DNA of 14,317 bases from 66-474 sp035695065 (GTDB taxonomy: Bacteria; Pseudomonadota; Gammaproteobacteria; Xanthomonadales; Rhodanobacteraceae): positions 1-14,317 of the forward strand of contig DASSEW010000083.1 of assembly GCA_035695065.1 (NCBI GenBank). Direction: 5' to 3'. Of this stretch, positions 6,926 through 14,317 are shown piece by piece. Numbering within the stretch: the stretch's first letter is position 1; each line of letters begins with the position of its first letter. The notes under the pieces were generated by a model. It was not told the DNA's origin and ran no database searches. It was given only the letters and a program-made list of their open reading frames with translations. The position numbers and the translations under genes were made by a program.

Positions 6926-7942
6926 ATGAGCACACGCGATTCCTTCCGCGCCTTCCGCATCCGCAACGACGACGAGGGTTATCGCGCCGGCATCGAGACG
7001 ATGCGCGCGGACGATCTTTCGCCCGGCGAGGTGCTGGTCAAGACCGCCTACTCATCTGTGAACTACAAGGATGCGCTGGCCGGCACCGGCCAAGGCAAGA
7101 TCCTGCGCACGTTCCCCTTGAACGGCGGCATCGATGTCGCCGGGCACGTGGTCGAATCGCGCGATCCGCAATTCAAGGAAGGCGACGCGGTGCTGTGCAC
7201 CGGCTGCGGACTTTCCGAAACGCGCGACGGCGGCTATGCCGAATACGCGAGGCTTGAAGCGAAGTGGACGGTCCCGTTGCCGGCTGGATTATCCCTGCGC
7301 GAATCCATGATCCTCGGCACGGCCGGCTTCACCGCAGCGCTCGCGCTGTTCCGCATGCGCGACAACCGGCAGACGCCCGAGCTTGGCCCGATCGCGATCA
7401 ATGGCGCAACCGGCGGCGTCGGCATGCTCGCCGTAGACATCTTTTCGCGCGCCGGCTTCGAGGTGCACGCGATCAGCGGCAAGGCCGACCGCGCGGGTTT
7501 CCTGGAAGGCTTGGGCGCCGCGAAAGTGCTCGACCGCCACGAACTCGCGCTCGGCAACCGCGCGCTGGAATCAGTGCGCTTCGGCGGCGCGCTGGACAAT
7601 GTCGGCGGCGCGATGCTCGCGCAATTGCTCGCCTGCACCACGCCTTACGGCAACGTCGCCAGCGTGGGGCTCGCCGCCGACAGCAAGCTCGACACCACGG
7701 TGATGCCCTTCATCATCCGCGGCGTGAGCCTGCTCGGCGTGGCCTCCGCGGGCACCGCGCGCGACATCCGCGAGCAGGTCTGGCGGCATCTGGCCTCCGA
7801 CTGGAAACCCGAGCACCTGGACACCATCTGCACCCGCGAGGCGACGTTCGACGATCTTCCCAACGTGTTCGGCCACATGCTCAACGGCGGCTCGTTCGGG
7901 CGGACGCTGGTGCGGATCGGCGGGCAGGAGGAGACGATTTGA
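6926..7942 (+). CDS. acuI: Acrylyl-CoA reductase / YhdH-family NADPH-dependent oxidoreductase
   Basis: This is a 338-residue zinc-independent medium-chain dehydrogenase/reductase of the AcuI/YhdH group. Characterised members reduce acryloyl-CoA to propionyl-CoA with NADPH and so detoxify a reactive electrophile. Features are the GroES-like N-terminal half with SSVNYKDALAGTG (43-55), GGIDVAGHV (67-75), DGGYAEYARL (101-110), and the nucleotide-binding INGATGGVGMLAVDIF that starts the Rossmann half (GATGGVG at 160-166). The zinc-ligand set of alcohol dehydrogenases is absent, as expected for the group. The start agrees with family length; AAGAG at 6913-6917 is a weak ribosome-binding site. The gene lies downstream of the methyltransferase without a visible terminator between them. 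Family membership is firm; the exact physiological substrate is inferred. Confidence 0.9.
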   Translation: MSTRDSFRAFRIRNDDEGYRAGIETMRADDLSPGEVLVKTAYSSVNYKDALAGTGQGKILRTFPLNGGIDVAGHVVESRDPQFKEGDAVLCTGCGLSETRDGGYAEYARLEAKWTVPLPAGLSLRESMILGTAGFTAALALFRMRDNRQTPELGPIAINGATGGVGMLAVDIFSRAGFEVHAISGKADRAGFLEGLGAAKVLDRHELALGNRALESVRFGGALDNVGGAMLAQLLACTTPYGNVASVGLAADSKLDTTVMPFIIRGVSLLGVASAGTARDIREQVWRHLASDWKPEHLDTICTREATFDDLPNVFGHMLNGGSFGRTLVRIGGQEETI

Positions 7943-7988
7943 CCACTCCCCAGGCTTTTGGGGCATAGTCATGGCAGGCGGGCACCTT

Positions 7989-7994
7989 TAAAAT
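7989..7994 (+). promoter_or_regulatory. Possible -10 element of pilH
   Basis: TAAAAT stands 25 bases before the pilH ATG in an otherwise GC-rich leader of 76 bases. No good -35 hexamer is seen at 16-18 bases upstream. The assignment rests on the -10 alone and on the lack of any other candidate. Confidence 0.25.
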
Positions 7995-8018
7995 GCCCAT
8001 CTTTGTCGGGGGTTGTGA

Positions 8019-8384
8019 ATGGCGCGCATCCTGATCGTGGACGATTCGCCTTCCCAGTTGCTGGGATTGAAGCGGCTGGTCGAGAAGATGGGCCATGAGG
8101 CGTTGACCGCCGAGGACGGCGCCGCGGGCGTGGAAGCCGCCAAGCGCGAACTGCCCGATCTGGTGCTGATGGACGTGGTGATGCCGAACCTCAACGGCTT
8201 CCAGGCCACGCGTTCGATTTCGAAAGACCCCGCCACCGCGCACATCCCGGTGATCCTTGTGACCACCAAGGACCAGGACACCGATCGCGTGTGGGGCATG
8301 CGCCAGGGCGCGCGCGCGTTCGTCACCAAGCCGGTGAACGAGGCGGAGCTGACCGAAGCGGTGAAGGAAGCGCTGGCGAAGTAG
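8019..8384 (+). CDS. pilH: CheY-like response regulator, twitching motility regulator PilH
   Basis: The 121-residue protein is a lone receiver domain with no output domain. It keeps the acidic pair D8/D9, phospho-acceptor D52 in LVLMDVVMP, T82/T83 and K104 in the TKP motif. MARILIVDDSPSQ, LNGFQATRSISKD and VTTKDQDTDRVWGMRQGAR match PilH of type IV pilus chemosensory (Pil-Chp) systems closely. PilH is known to counteract PilG in controlling pilus extension and retraction. No other pil or chp gene is in the window, so the gene is apart from its usual partners here. A GGGGG run just before the start is the likely ribosome-binding site. The gene faces cbpA across a repeat-filled gap. Confidence 0.9.
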   Translation: MARILIVDDSPSQLLGLKRLVEKMGHEALTAEDGAAGVEAAKRELPDLVLMDVVMPNLNGFQATRSISKDPATAHIPVILVTTKDQDTDRVWGMRQGARAFVTKPVNEAELTEAVKEALAK

Positions 8385-8391
8385 CTTTCAA

Positions 8392-8475
8392 CCCTCTCCC
8401 CTCGGGAGAGGGCGCCTCGGCACATTCGCAGCAACCTTAGTTCATTGCGGACTGCCGTGTCGAATGTGACGAGGC
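8392..8475 (+). repeat. Composite stem-loop element, short variant (copy 3), directly after pilH
   Basis: It starts seven bases after the pilH stop with CCCTCTCCC-CTC-GGGAGAGGG (8392-8412, 9-bp stem). It then has a long stem pairing 8413-8428 with 8461-8476 over 16 positions with one mismatch. The enclosed loop carries CTTAGT...CATTG and GGACTGCCG, also present in hairpin C of the copy after sucB, and the element runs into GGGTGAGGGT as that copy does. Hairpins A and B are missing. Orientation matches the upstream gene. No T-tract follows the first hairpin. Confidence 0.65.
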
Positions 8476-8528
8476 GGGTGAGGGTCCGGTTCTCGCGTGG
8501 CATGACGCGAAGATTCGTACCCTCACCC
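8476..8528. repeat. GGGTGAGGGT inverted repeat shared by two facing elements
   Basis: GGGTGAGGGT (8476-8485) pairs with ACCCTCACCC (8519-8528). Inside lies a 6-bp hairpin TCGCGT/ACGCGA (8493-8510). Each arm is the distal end of one element, the pilH-side copy on the plus strand and the cbpA-side copy on the minus strand. The segment is therefore the midpoint between two convergent genes and could act in both directions. Confidence 0.75.
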
Positions 8529-8531
8529 CAA

Positions 8532-8666
8532 CCCCTCTCTAGGCTCGGCGTCCTGCCTCGCTAAGAGACCCCGCTTGGATCATCCGTGATCCAAGCGTTC
8601 ACCGACGCAGCCGATGCCATTCAAGGCATCGGCTAAGCGCGTCGGTTCACCCCGGTGGGAGAGGGG
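8532..8666 (-). repeat. Composite stem-loop element, copy 2, directly after cbpA
   Basis: Read on the minus strand this begins two bases after the cbpA stop with CCCCTCTCCCACCGGGGTGA and repeats the architecture of the copy after sucB. Hairpin A (8601-8646) has an 8-bp outer stem, a 4-base bulge, a 10-bp inner stem (8609-8618/8625-8634) and loop TTGAAT. Hairpin B (8572-8597) has an 11-bp stem and loop CGGA. Hairpin C (8536-8568) keeps CTTAG, GAGGC, GGAC and GCCGA. The element ends with GGGGTGAGGGT. Stem bases differ from the other copy on both sides so that pairing is kept. Outer arms 8532-8539 and 8659-8666 are also complementary. Confidence 0.75.
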
Positions 8667-8668
8667 CT

Positions 8669-9580
8669 TCATGAAGCGCGCGGATCAAACCCCTCGAACG
8701 CTTTCTCGAACGCGGCATAAGCCGAGCGGGATTTCTCGTCGCCTGCCGGCGGCGTCTGGATCACCAGCGTGACAATCTGGTCGCCGCTTTTCGGCATGCC
8801 ACGCCCCTTCAGGCGCAGCTTGCGGCCGGAGCGCGAGCCGGCTGGAATCCGCAACTCGACGTCGCCGCCGAGCGTGGGCACCGGCACCTTGGCGCCGAGC
8901 GCGGCTTCCCACGGTGCAACCGCGACTTCCACCAGCACGTCCTGGCCTTCCAGATGGAAGCGGGGATCGTCACGCACCTGCACTTCCAGCAGCAGGTCGC
9001 CGGCCGGGCCGCCCTGCGCGCCGGGTTCGCCCTGCCCCGCGAGCCGAATGACACGCCCGGGCAGGATGCCTGCAGGGATGTTCACCTCCAGCGTGCGTTC
9101 GCCGTGCGCGTCGCGCAGGCCGAGCCGCTGCTTGCCGCCGGTGTATGCAGTCTGCAGATCGATGACAACGCCCGCGCGCACGTCGCGGCCGCGCATCGGA
9201 CCGCGCTGCGCGCGCGCTCCCGCGCGCTGGCCGAACAACGATTCGAAGAAATCGCTGAAATCGCCGCCGCCACCGAATCCACCGCCGGCATCGCGGAACT
9301 CGAAACCGCCATGCTGTTGCTGCGCCCAGTCCGGCGGCGGGCGGAACTGGTCACCACCTCGATAGCCGCCCGCGCGCAGGTTGTCGTAGGCCGCGCGCTT
9401 CTCCTTGTCGCGCAGCACCTCGTGTGCTTCGTTGACGGCCTTGAACTTCTCCTCGGCGCCGGCTTCCTTGCTCACGTCCGGGTGATACTTGCGCGCGAGC
9501 TTGCGATACGCGGCCTTGATCTGGGCCTCGCTCGCATCGGGCTTGACGCCCAAGGTCTCGTAATAGTCCTTGAATTCCAT
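8669..9580 (-). CDS. cbpA: DnaJ-type co-chaperone of the CbpA class
   Basis: The 303-residue class B J-protein stimulates the DnaK ATPase and delivers unfolded clients. The J domain (5-70) carries the essential HPD at 33-35. A Gly/Phe-rich segment follows at about 70-118 (GGGFGGGGDFSDFFESLFG). The two substrate-binding beta-domains span about 135-300, with DLQTAYTGGKQRL, VNIPAGILPGRVIRLAGQGEPG and the second-domain IPAGSRSGRKLRLKGRGMP. The Cys-rich zinc region of DnaJ is absent, as usual for CbpA. In enterics cbpA is often followed by cbpM; here a structured repeat and the convergent pilH follow instead. It lies 74 bases downstream of hsp20 with a terminator between them and shows no strong ribosome-binding site, so its expression may depend on partial read-through. 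Confidence 0.93.
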   Translation of the reverse strand: MEFKDYYETLGVKPDASEAQIKAAYRKLARKYHPDVSKEAGAEEKFKAVNEAHEVLRDKEKRAAYDNLRAGGYRGGDQFRPPPDWAQQQHGGFEFRDAGGGFGGGGDFSDFFESLFGQRAGARAQRGPMRGRDVRAGVVIDLQTAYTGGKQRLGLRDAHGERTLEVNIPAGILPGRVIRLAGQGEPGAQGGPAGDLLLEVQVRDDPRFHLEGQDVLVEVAVAPWEAALGAKVPVPTLGGDVELRIPAGSRSGRKLRLKGRGMPKSGDQIVTLVIQTPPAGDEKSRSAYAAFEKAFEGFDPRAS

Positions 9581-9592
9581 TTGAAAGTCGCC

Positions 9593-9630
9593 AAAAGAAA
9601 ACCCGCGGCGAATCGCTGCGCCGCGGGTTT
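9593..9630 (-). terminator. Intrinsic terminator after hsp20
   Basis: A 12-bp perfect GC-rich stem pairs 9599-9610 with 9619-9630 around an 8-base loop. On the minus strand it is followed by a T-rich tail (TTTTCTTTT, counting the last stem bases). It lies 25 bases after the hsp20 stop and 19 bases or less before the cbpA start, so it should end most hsp20 transcripts before cbpA. Confidence 0.88.
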
Positions 9631-9654
9631 CATCTTACGTGAATGAAGCGGCGC

Positions 9655-10113
9655 TCACTCGCCCGGCTTGATCTCGATCTTGCGCGGCGTGGTTTCCGGC
9701 CGCTTCGGGATGGAGATTTCCAGCACGCCGTGCTTGCCTTTCGCGCTGATGCCCTCCGGATCGGCGCTGTCGGGCAGCGCGAAGCGGCGATGGAACAGGC
9801 CGCGCGAACGCTCCACGCGCGTGTAGTTGCCTTCGTCCACCGCCTGCTCGGACCTGCGCTCGCCACGGATCGAGAGGATGCCCTTGTCCATGTGCACCTC
9901 GATGTCCTTCGGGTCCACGCCGGGGATGTCGGCCTCGATCACGAAGCGCTTGTCTTCCTCGCGGATGTCCACGCGTGGCGCCCACTGGCTGGTGACCACG
10001 TCGGACTGGTCGGCGCTCTCGTAATCGGCGAAGAAGCGGTCAATCATCCGCTGGAATTCGTTGTGCTGCGGGTGCTGCCCCGCCCACGGGCGGAACCGGG
10101 TGATGTAGTTCAT
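9655..10113 (-). CDS. Small heat-shock protein, Hsp20/alpha-crystallin family
   Basis: The 152-residue ATP-independent holdase keeps unfolding cytoplasmic proteins soluble for refolding by DnaK and ClpB. The alpha-crystallin domain spans about 45-138, from WAPRVDIREEDKRFVIEADIPGV to the conserved HGVLEISIPK. The C-terminal IEI at 146-148 is the I-x-I motif used for oligomer assembly. The open frame continues upstream to 10515, but I take ATG 10113 as the start. AGGAG lies five bases before it, the family N-terminus fits (MNYITRF), and the frame further up is antisense to the peroxiredoxin gene. A sigma-32-like promoter about 50 bases upstream supports heat-shock control. cbpA follows downstream, forming a chaperone pair. 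Confidence 0.95.
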   Translation of the reverse strand: MNYITRFRPWAGQHPQHNEFQRMIDRFFADYESADQSDVVTSQWAPRVDIREEDKRFVIEADIPGVDPKDIEVHMDKGILSIRGERRSEQAVDEGNYTRVERSRGLFHRRFALPDSADPEGISAKGKHGVLEISIPKRPETTPRKIEIKPGE

Positions 10114-10161
10114 GGTGACTCCTGTGCTCGTCTGACTCGGCCCAAGGGCCGCATGGCACCT

Positions 10162-10189
10162 AGATATGGACGGCCATGTGGGTTTCAAG
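10162..10189 (-). promoter_or_regulatory. Sigma-32 (RpoH) heat-shock promoter of hsp20
   Basis: On the minus strand CTTGAA (10184-10189) is followed after 14 bases by CCATATCT (10162-10169). This agrees with the sigma-32 consensus CTTGAA, 13-17 bases, CCCCATNT. Transcription would begin near 10155 and leave a leader of about 40 bases with AGGAG before the hsp20 ATG. Position, strand and the identity of the gene served all agree. Confidence 0.72.
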
Positions 10190-10248
10190 TGCGCTTGCGC
10201 CGGGATCGGTTTACGATGCCGGTCTGCTCCCACTGACAAGGAAAGGCC

Positions 10249-10725
10249 ATGACCATCAAAGTCGGCGATCGCATCCCCGCGGCAACCCTCAACGTCATCA
10301 GGGACGGCGTGCAGAGCGTCTCCACGGACGAGCTGTTCAAGGGCAAGAAGGTGGTGCTCTTTTCGGTACCCGGCGCATTCACCCCGACCTGCTCGGAGAA
10401 GCACCTGCCCGGCTTCGTCGAGCACTACCAGGAATTCAAAAAGCGCGGCGTCGAAGTGATCTGCATGGCCGTCAACGACGCCTTCGTGATGAAGGCCTGG
10501 GCCAAGGACCGCCATGTGCCCGAAGGCCTGCTGATGCTGGCCGACGGCAACGGCGACTTCGCCAAATCACTCGGCCTGGAAATGGACGCCAGCAAGTTCG
10601 GCATGGGCATGCGTTCCAAGCGCTTCGCCCTGTACGTGGAAGACGGCGTGGTGAAGCAGGTGCACGTGGAAGCGCCGGGCGAGTTCAAGGTGTCCAGCGC
10701 CGAGGCGATGCTGGCGACGTTGTAG
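10249..10725 (+). CDS. Peroxiredoxin, PRX5-like (AhpC/TSA-redoxin) family
   Basis: This 158-residue cytoplasmic thiol peroxidase reduces hydrogen peroxide and organic hydroperoxides. The peroxidatic cysteine C48 lies in the hallmark PGAFTPTCSEKHLPG (41-55), with T45 in the active site. R122 in GMRSKRFALYVEDG fits the conserved arginine. C72 in GVEVICMAVND matches the non-catalytic cysteine common in PRX5-type proteins, and there is no obvious resolving cysteine, so it probably works as a 1-Cys enzyme with glutathione/glutaredoxin or thioredoxin. The start is supported by AAGGA at 10238-10242. It is divergent from hsp20 with a 135-base shared region. Its own promoter is unclear (TACGAT at 10212-10217 could be a -10). 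The stop codon TAG falls within a GTAGGAG-type repeat. Confidence 0.94.
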   Translation: MTIKVGDRIPAATLNVIRDGVQSVSTDELFKGKKVVLFSVPGAFTPTCSEKHLPGFVEHYQEFKKRGVEVICMAVNDAFVMKAWAKDRHVPEGLLMLADGNGDFAKSLGLEMDASKFGMGMRSKRFALYVEDGVVKQVHVEAPGEFKVSSAEAMLATL

Positions 10726-10787
10726 GAGTGTGCTTGCGCGCAACTTGCGTTGGGGCGAGCGCGCACGCCGGGCCGGCAAGCCCGGCG
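10722..10787 (+). repeat. REP-like sequences after the peroxiredoxin gene
   Basis: GTAGGAGTGTGCTTGCGCGC begins at 10722 and belongs to the same family as the repeat at 6884-6912. It is followed by the hairpin CGCCGGGC-CGGCAA-GCCCGGCG (10766-10787, 8-bp stem, 6-base loop). There is no T-tract. The membrane-protein gene starts 16 bases after the hairpin, so the palindrome sits just ahead of its ribosome-binding site AGGGG (10791-10795). Confidence 0.72.
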
Positions 10788-10802
10788 CACAGGGGATCGC
10801 AC

Positions 10803-11240
10803 ATGATTGACTTGCCTCCCGTGATGCGTGATCAGCGCAGGATCGATGCGGACCACCTGCGGCTGCTCGCGATTTTTCATTTCATCGCCGCAGCCTTCGC
10901 GCTGCTCGGCCTTCTGTTCTTGTGGGGCCATTACACGCTGATGCATGTGTTCATGTCCGATCCGAAGACGTGGACGTCGACGAATCAACAGGGCCCGAAT
11001 CCCGCCGAATTCTTCGCGATGTTCCGCTGGTTCTATGTGGTCATGGCACTGTGGTTCGTGGCTTCGGGCGCGCTCAACCTGATCTCCGCCTTCTGCCTGC
11101 GCGCACGCAAAGCCCGCACATTTTCGATCGTGGTCGCGTGCATCAATTGCCTGTACATGCCGCTGGGCACGATCCTCGGCGTCTTCACCATTCTGGTGCT
11201 GGCGCGGGATACGGTGCGGGAGGTTTACGAAGCACAGTGA
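10803..11240 (+). CDS. Conserved small membrane protein of unknown function
   Basis: The 145-residue protein has a short polar N-terminus (MIDLPPVMRDQRRIDADHLR) and then hydrophobic segments at about 23-47, 75-100 and 108-135. The last may be two short helices (FSIVVACINCLYM and GTILGVFTILVLA). It is probably an inner-membrane protein with three or four spans. The loop between the first two spans is rich in Pro, Gln and Asn (TSTNQQGPNPAEFF). I recall similar proteins in Xanthomonadales genomes but no assigned function. The ATG at 10803 is chosen over the longer frame from 10176, which overlaps the peroxiredoxin gene, and has AGGGG seven bases upstream. The HAD hydrolase gene follows after 35 bases on the same strand and may be co-transcribed. 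Confidence 0.82.
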   Translation: MIDLPPVMRDQRRIDADHLRLLAIFHFIAAAFALLGLLFLWGHYTLMHVFMSDPKTWTSTNQQGPNPAEFFAMFRWFYVVMALWFVASGALNLISAFCLRARKARTFSIVVACINCLYMPLGTILGVFTILVLARDTVREVYEAQ

Positions 11241-11275
11241 AGCTTCCGCAGGAAAATTCCGGTCGCGAGGGACGG

Positions 11276-11905
11276 ATGCCCATCGACGCGGTGATCTTCG
11301 ATTGCGACGGCACGCTGGTGGACAGCGAGCTGCTGGCCAACGAGGTGCTGGTCAAATACGCCAGCGGGTTCGGCGTGCCGATCACCCTCGAAGAAGCGCT
11401 CGAATGCTACGTCGGCGGCAGGATGGCCGATTGCGTCGCGGACATGGAGTGGCGGCTGGGGCGGAAACTGCCGGACTCGTTCGTGCCCGAGCTGCGCGCG
11501 CGCACCGCCGAGGTGTTCCGCGAACGATTGCAGGCTATGGAGGGCGCCGCGGAAATGCTCGAGGCAATCCAGGTGCCCTGCTGCGTGGCGTCCAGCGGCC
11601 CCCGCGAAAAAATCGAGCTCAGTCTTGGCCTCACCGGCCTCCTGCCGAAATTCGAGGGCAGGATTTTCAGTGCCTATGAAGTCGGCCACTGGAAGCCCGA
11701 TCCGCGCCTGCTCCTGCACGCGGCGGAGGCGATGGGCGTGGCGCCGGAGCGCTGCGCGGTGGTCGAGGACAGCTTGCCGGGCATCCGCGCAGGCCTCGCC
11801 GCGGGGATGACCACGTTCGCGTTCCGCTGGCCCGGCGCGCTGCCGGATCAGGCCATCGCGCTTGAACGATTGCAGGATCTTCCAGCGTTGATTGCGGGGC
11901 TCTGA
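11276..11905 (+). CDS. HAD-superfamily hydrolase, phosphatase/phosphoglucomutase-like (subfamily IA)
   Basis: The 209-residue haloacid-dehalogenase-type enzyme probably removes phosphate from a small phosphorylated metabolite. All catalytic motifs are present: motif I DCDGTLVDSE with nucleophile D9 and acid/base D11, motif II serine in VASSGPREK (S106/S107), motif III lysine in GHWKPDPRLL (K140) and motif IV VVEDSLPGI (E164, D165). The inserted helical cap spans about 17-85. The order is that of the Gph/YieH/beta-phosphoglucomutase group, but the substrate cannot be assigned. ATG 11276 places motif I at the N-terminus as usual and follows GAGG at 11267-11270. An in-frame GTG at 11237 overlapping the preceding stop is a less likely alternative. 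The longer frame from 10922 overlaps the membrane-protein gene and is not real. Confidence 0.91.
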   Translation: MPIDAVIFDCDGTLVDSELLANEVLVKYASGFGVPITLEEALECYVGGRMADCVADMEWRLGRKLPDSFVPELRARTAEVFRERLQAMEGAAEMLEAIQVPCCVASSGPREKIELSLGLTGLLPKFEGRIFSAYEVGHWKPDPRLLLHAAEAMGVAPERCAVVEDSLPGIRAGLAAGMTTFAFRWPGALPDQAIALERLQDLPALIAGL

Positions 11906-11947
11906 GCCGCGCTCGTAACGAAGGTACTCGCGACGTGCGCTGAACAA

Positions 11948-12035
11948 GTAGCCCGGATGGAGCGAAGCGGAATCCGGGATCGCTCTCGCCAGTGGGCCCG
12001 GATTGCGCCGCTGTGCGGCTTCATATCCGGGCTAC
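11948..12035. repeat. GTAGCCCGGAT inverted-repeat element next to the gyrA stop
   Basis: GTAGCCCGGAT (11948-11958) and ATCCGGGCTAC (12025-12035) form an 11-bp perfect inverted repeat. Inside are further partial copies, AATCCGGGAT near 11971 and GCCCGGATTGCG near 11996, and a GCCGC-TGT-GCGGC hairpin. The element ends one base before the gyrA stop codon and lies between two convergent genes. It resembles the widespread GTAGCCCGGATGAAGCG-type intergenic repeats. It may form the 3' end of either transcript, though no T-tract is present. Confidence 0.83.
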
Positions 12036-12036
12036 A

Positions 12037-14317
<2,281 letters not shown>

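Noticed and set aside
7943..7963. CCCC...GGGG around the TTTT after acuI as a terminator
   Set aside because: Only 4-5 pairs with the T-run inside the loop rather than after the stem.
8392..8412. CCCTCTCCC hairpin after pilH as an intrinsic terminator
   Set aside because: Strong stem but no T-tract (GCGCCTCGG follows); kept as part of the repeat element instead.
10114..10515. N-terminal extension of hsp20 to a start at 10515
   Set aside because: It is antisense to the peroxiredoxin gene and covers the promoter. ATG 10113 has a good AGGAG and the family N-terminus.
10176..10802. Long extension upstream of the membrane-protein gene
   Set aside because: The frame passes through the peroxiredoxin gene in another phase and gives Arg/Gly-rich nonsense; ATG 10803 has its own ribosome-binding site.
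10922..11275. N-terminal extension of the HAD hydrolase
   Set aside because: It overlaps the membrane-protein gene in another phase; the HAD nucleophile motif should lie near the N-terminus, as it does from ATG 11276.

Overview
The window looks like a core-chromosome segment of a GC-rich gammaproteobacterium. I place it in Xanthomonadales (Lysobacterales), perhaps Rhodanobacteraceae. The grounds are a PilH-type twitching regulator, the sucA-sucB-lpdA order, the protein sequences and the palindromic repeats in nearly every gene gap. This is recognition from memory, not a search result. Both ends are cut inside genes: sucA lacks its 5' end and gyrA, on the minus strand, lacks its 5' end.

Layout. 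1-5568 (+) is the 2-oxoglutarate dehydrogenase module: sucA (E1, partial), a three-hairpin REP cluster, sucB (E2), a 248-base structured spacer, and lpdA (E3). Together they make succinyl-CoA and NADH from 2-oxoglutarate; E3 may also serve other lipoyl complexes. 5585-5998 holds a small GIY-YIG nuclease-like gene boxed by palindromic repeats. 6019-7942 carries a class I methyltransferase of the leucine-carboxyl-methyltransferase type and an AcuI/YhdH-type reductase. 8019-8384 is pilH. 8385-8668 is a 284-base gene-free gap filled with two structured repeats facing each other. 8669-10113 (-) is a chaperone pair, hsp20 then cbpA, with a terminator between them and a good heat-shock (sigma-32) promoter upstream of hsp20. 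10249-11905 (+) carries a PRX5-type peroxiredoxin, a small conserved membrane protein and a HAD hydrolase. 12037-14317 (-) is gyrA, including the active-site tyrosine codon.

No gene-free stretch exceeds 300 bases. The two longest, 3890-4137 and 8385-8668, hold the most interesting signal. It is a composite stem-loop element that starts just after a stop codon, lies in the orientation of the upstream gene, and recurs after sucB, cbpA and (shortened) pilH. Two full copies keep the same loops and bulges while their stems differ by paired, compensating changes. I do not recognise it as a described family. I saw no tRNA, rRNA, CRISPR array, prophage or insertion-sequence transposase.
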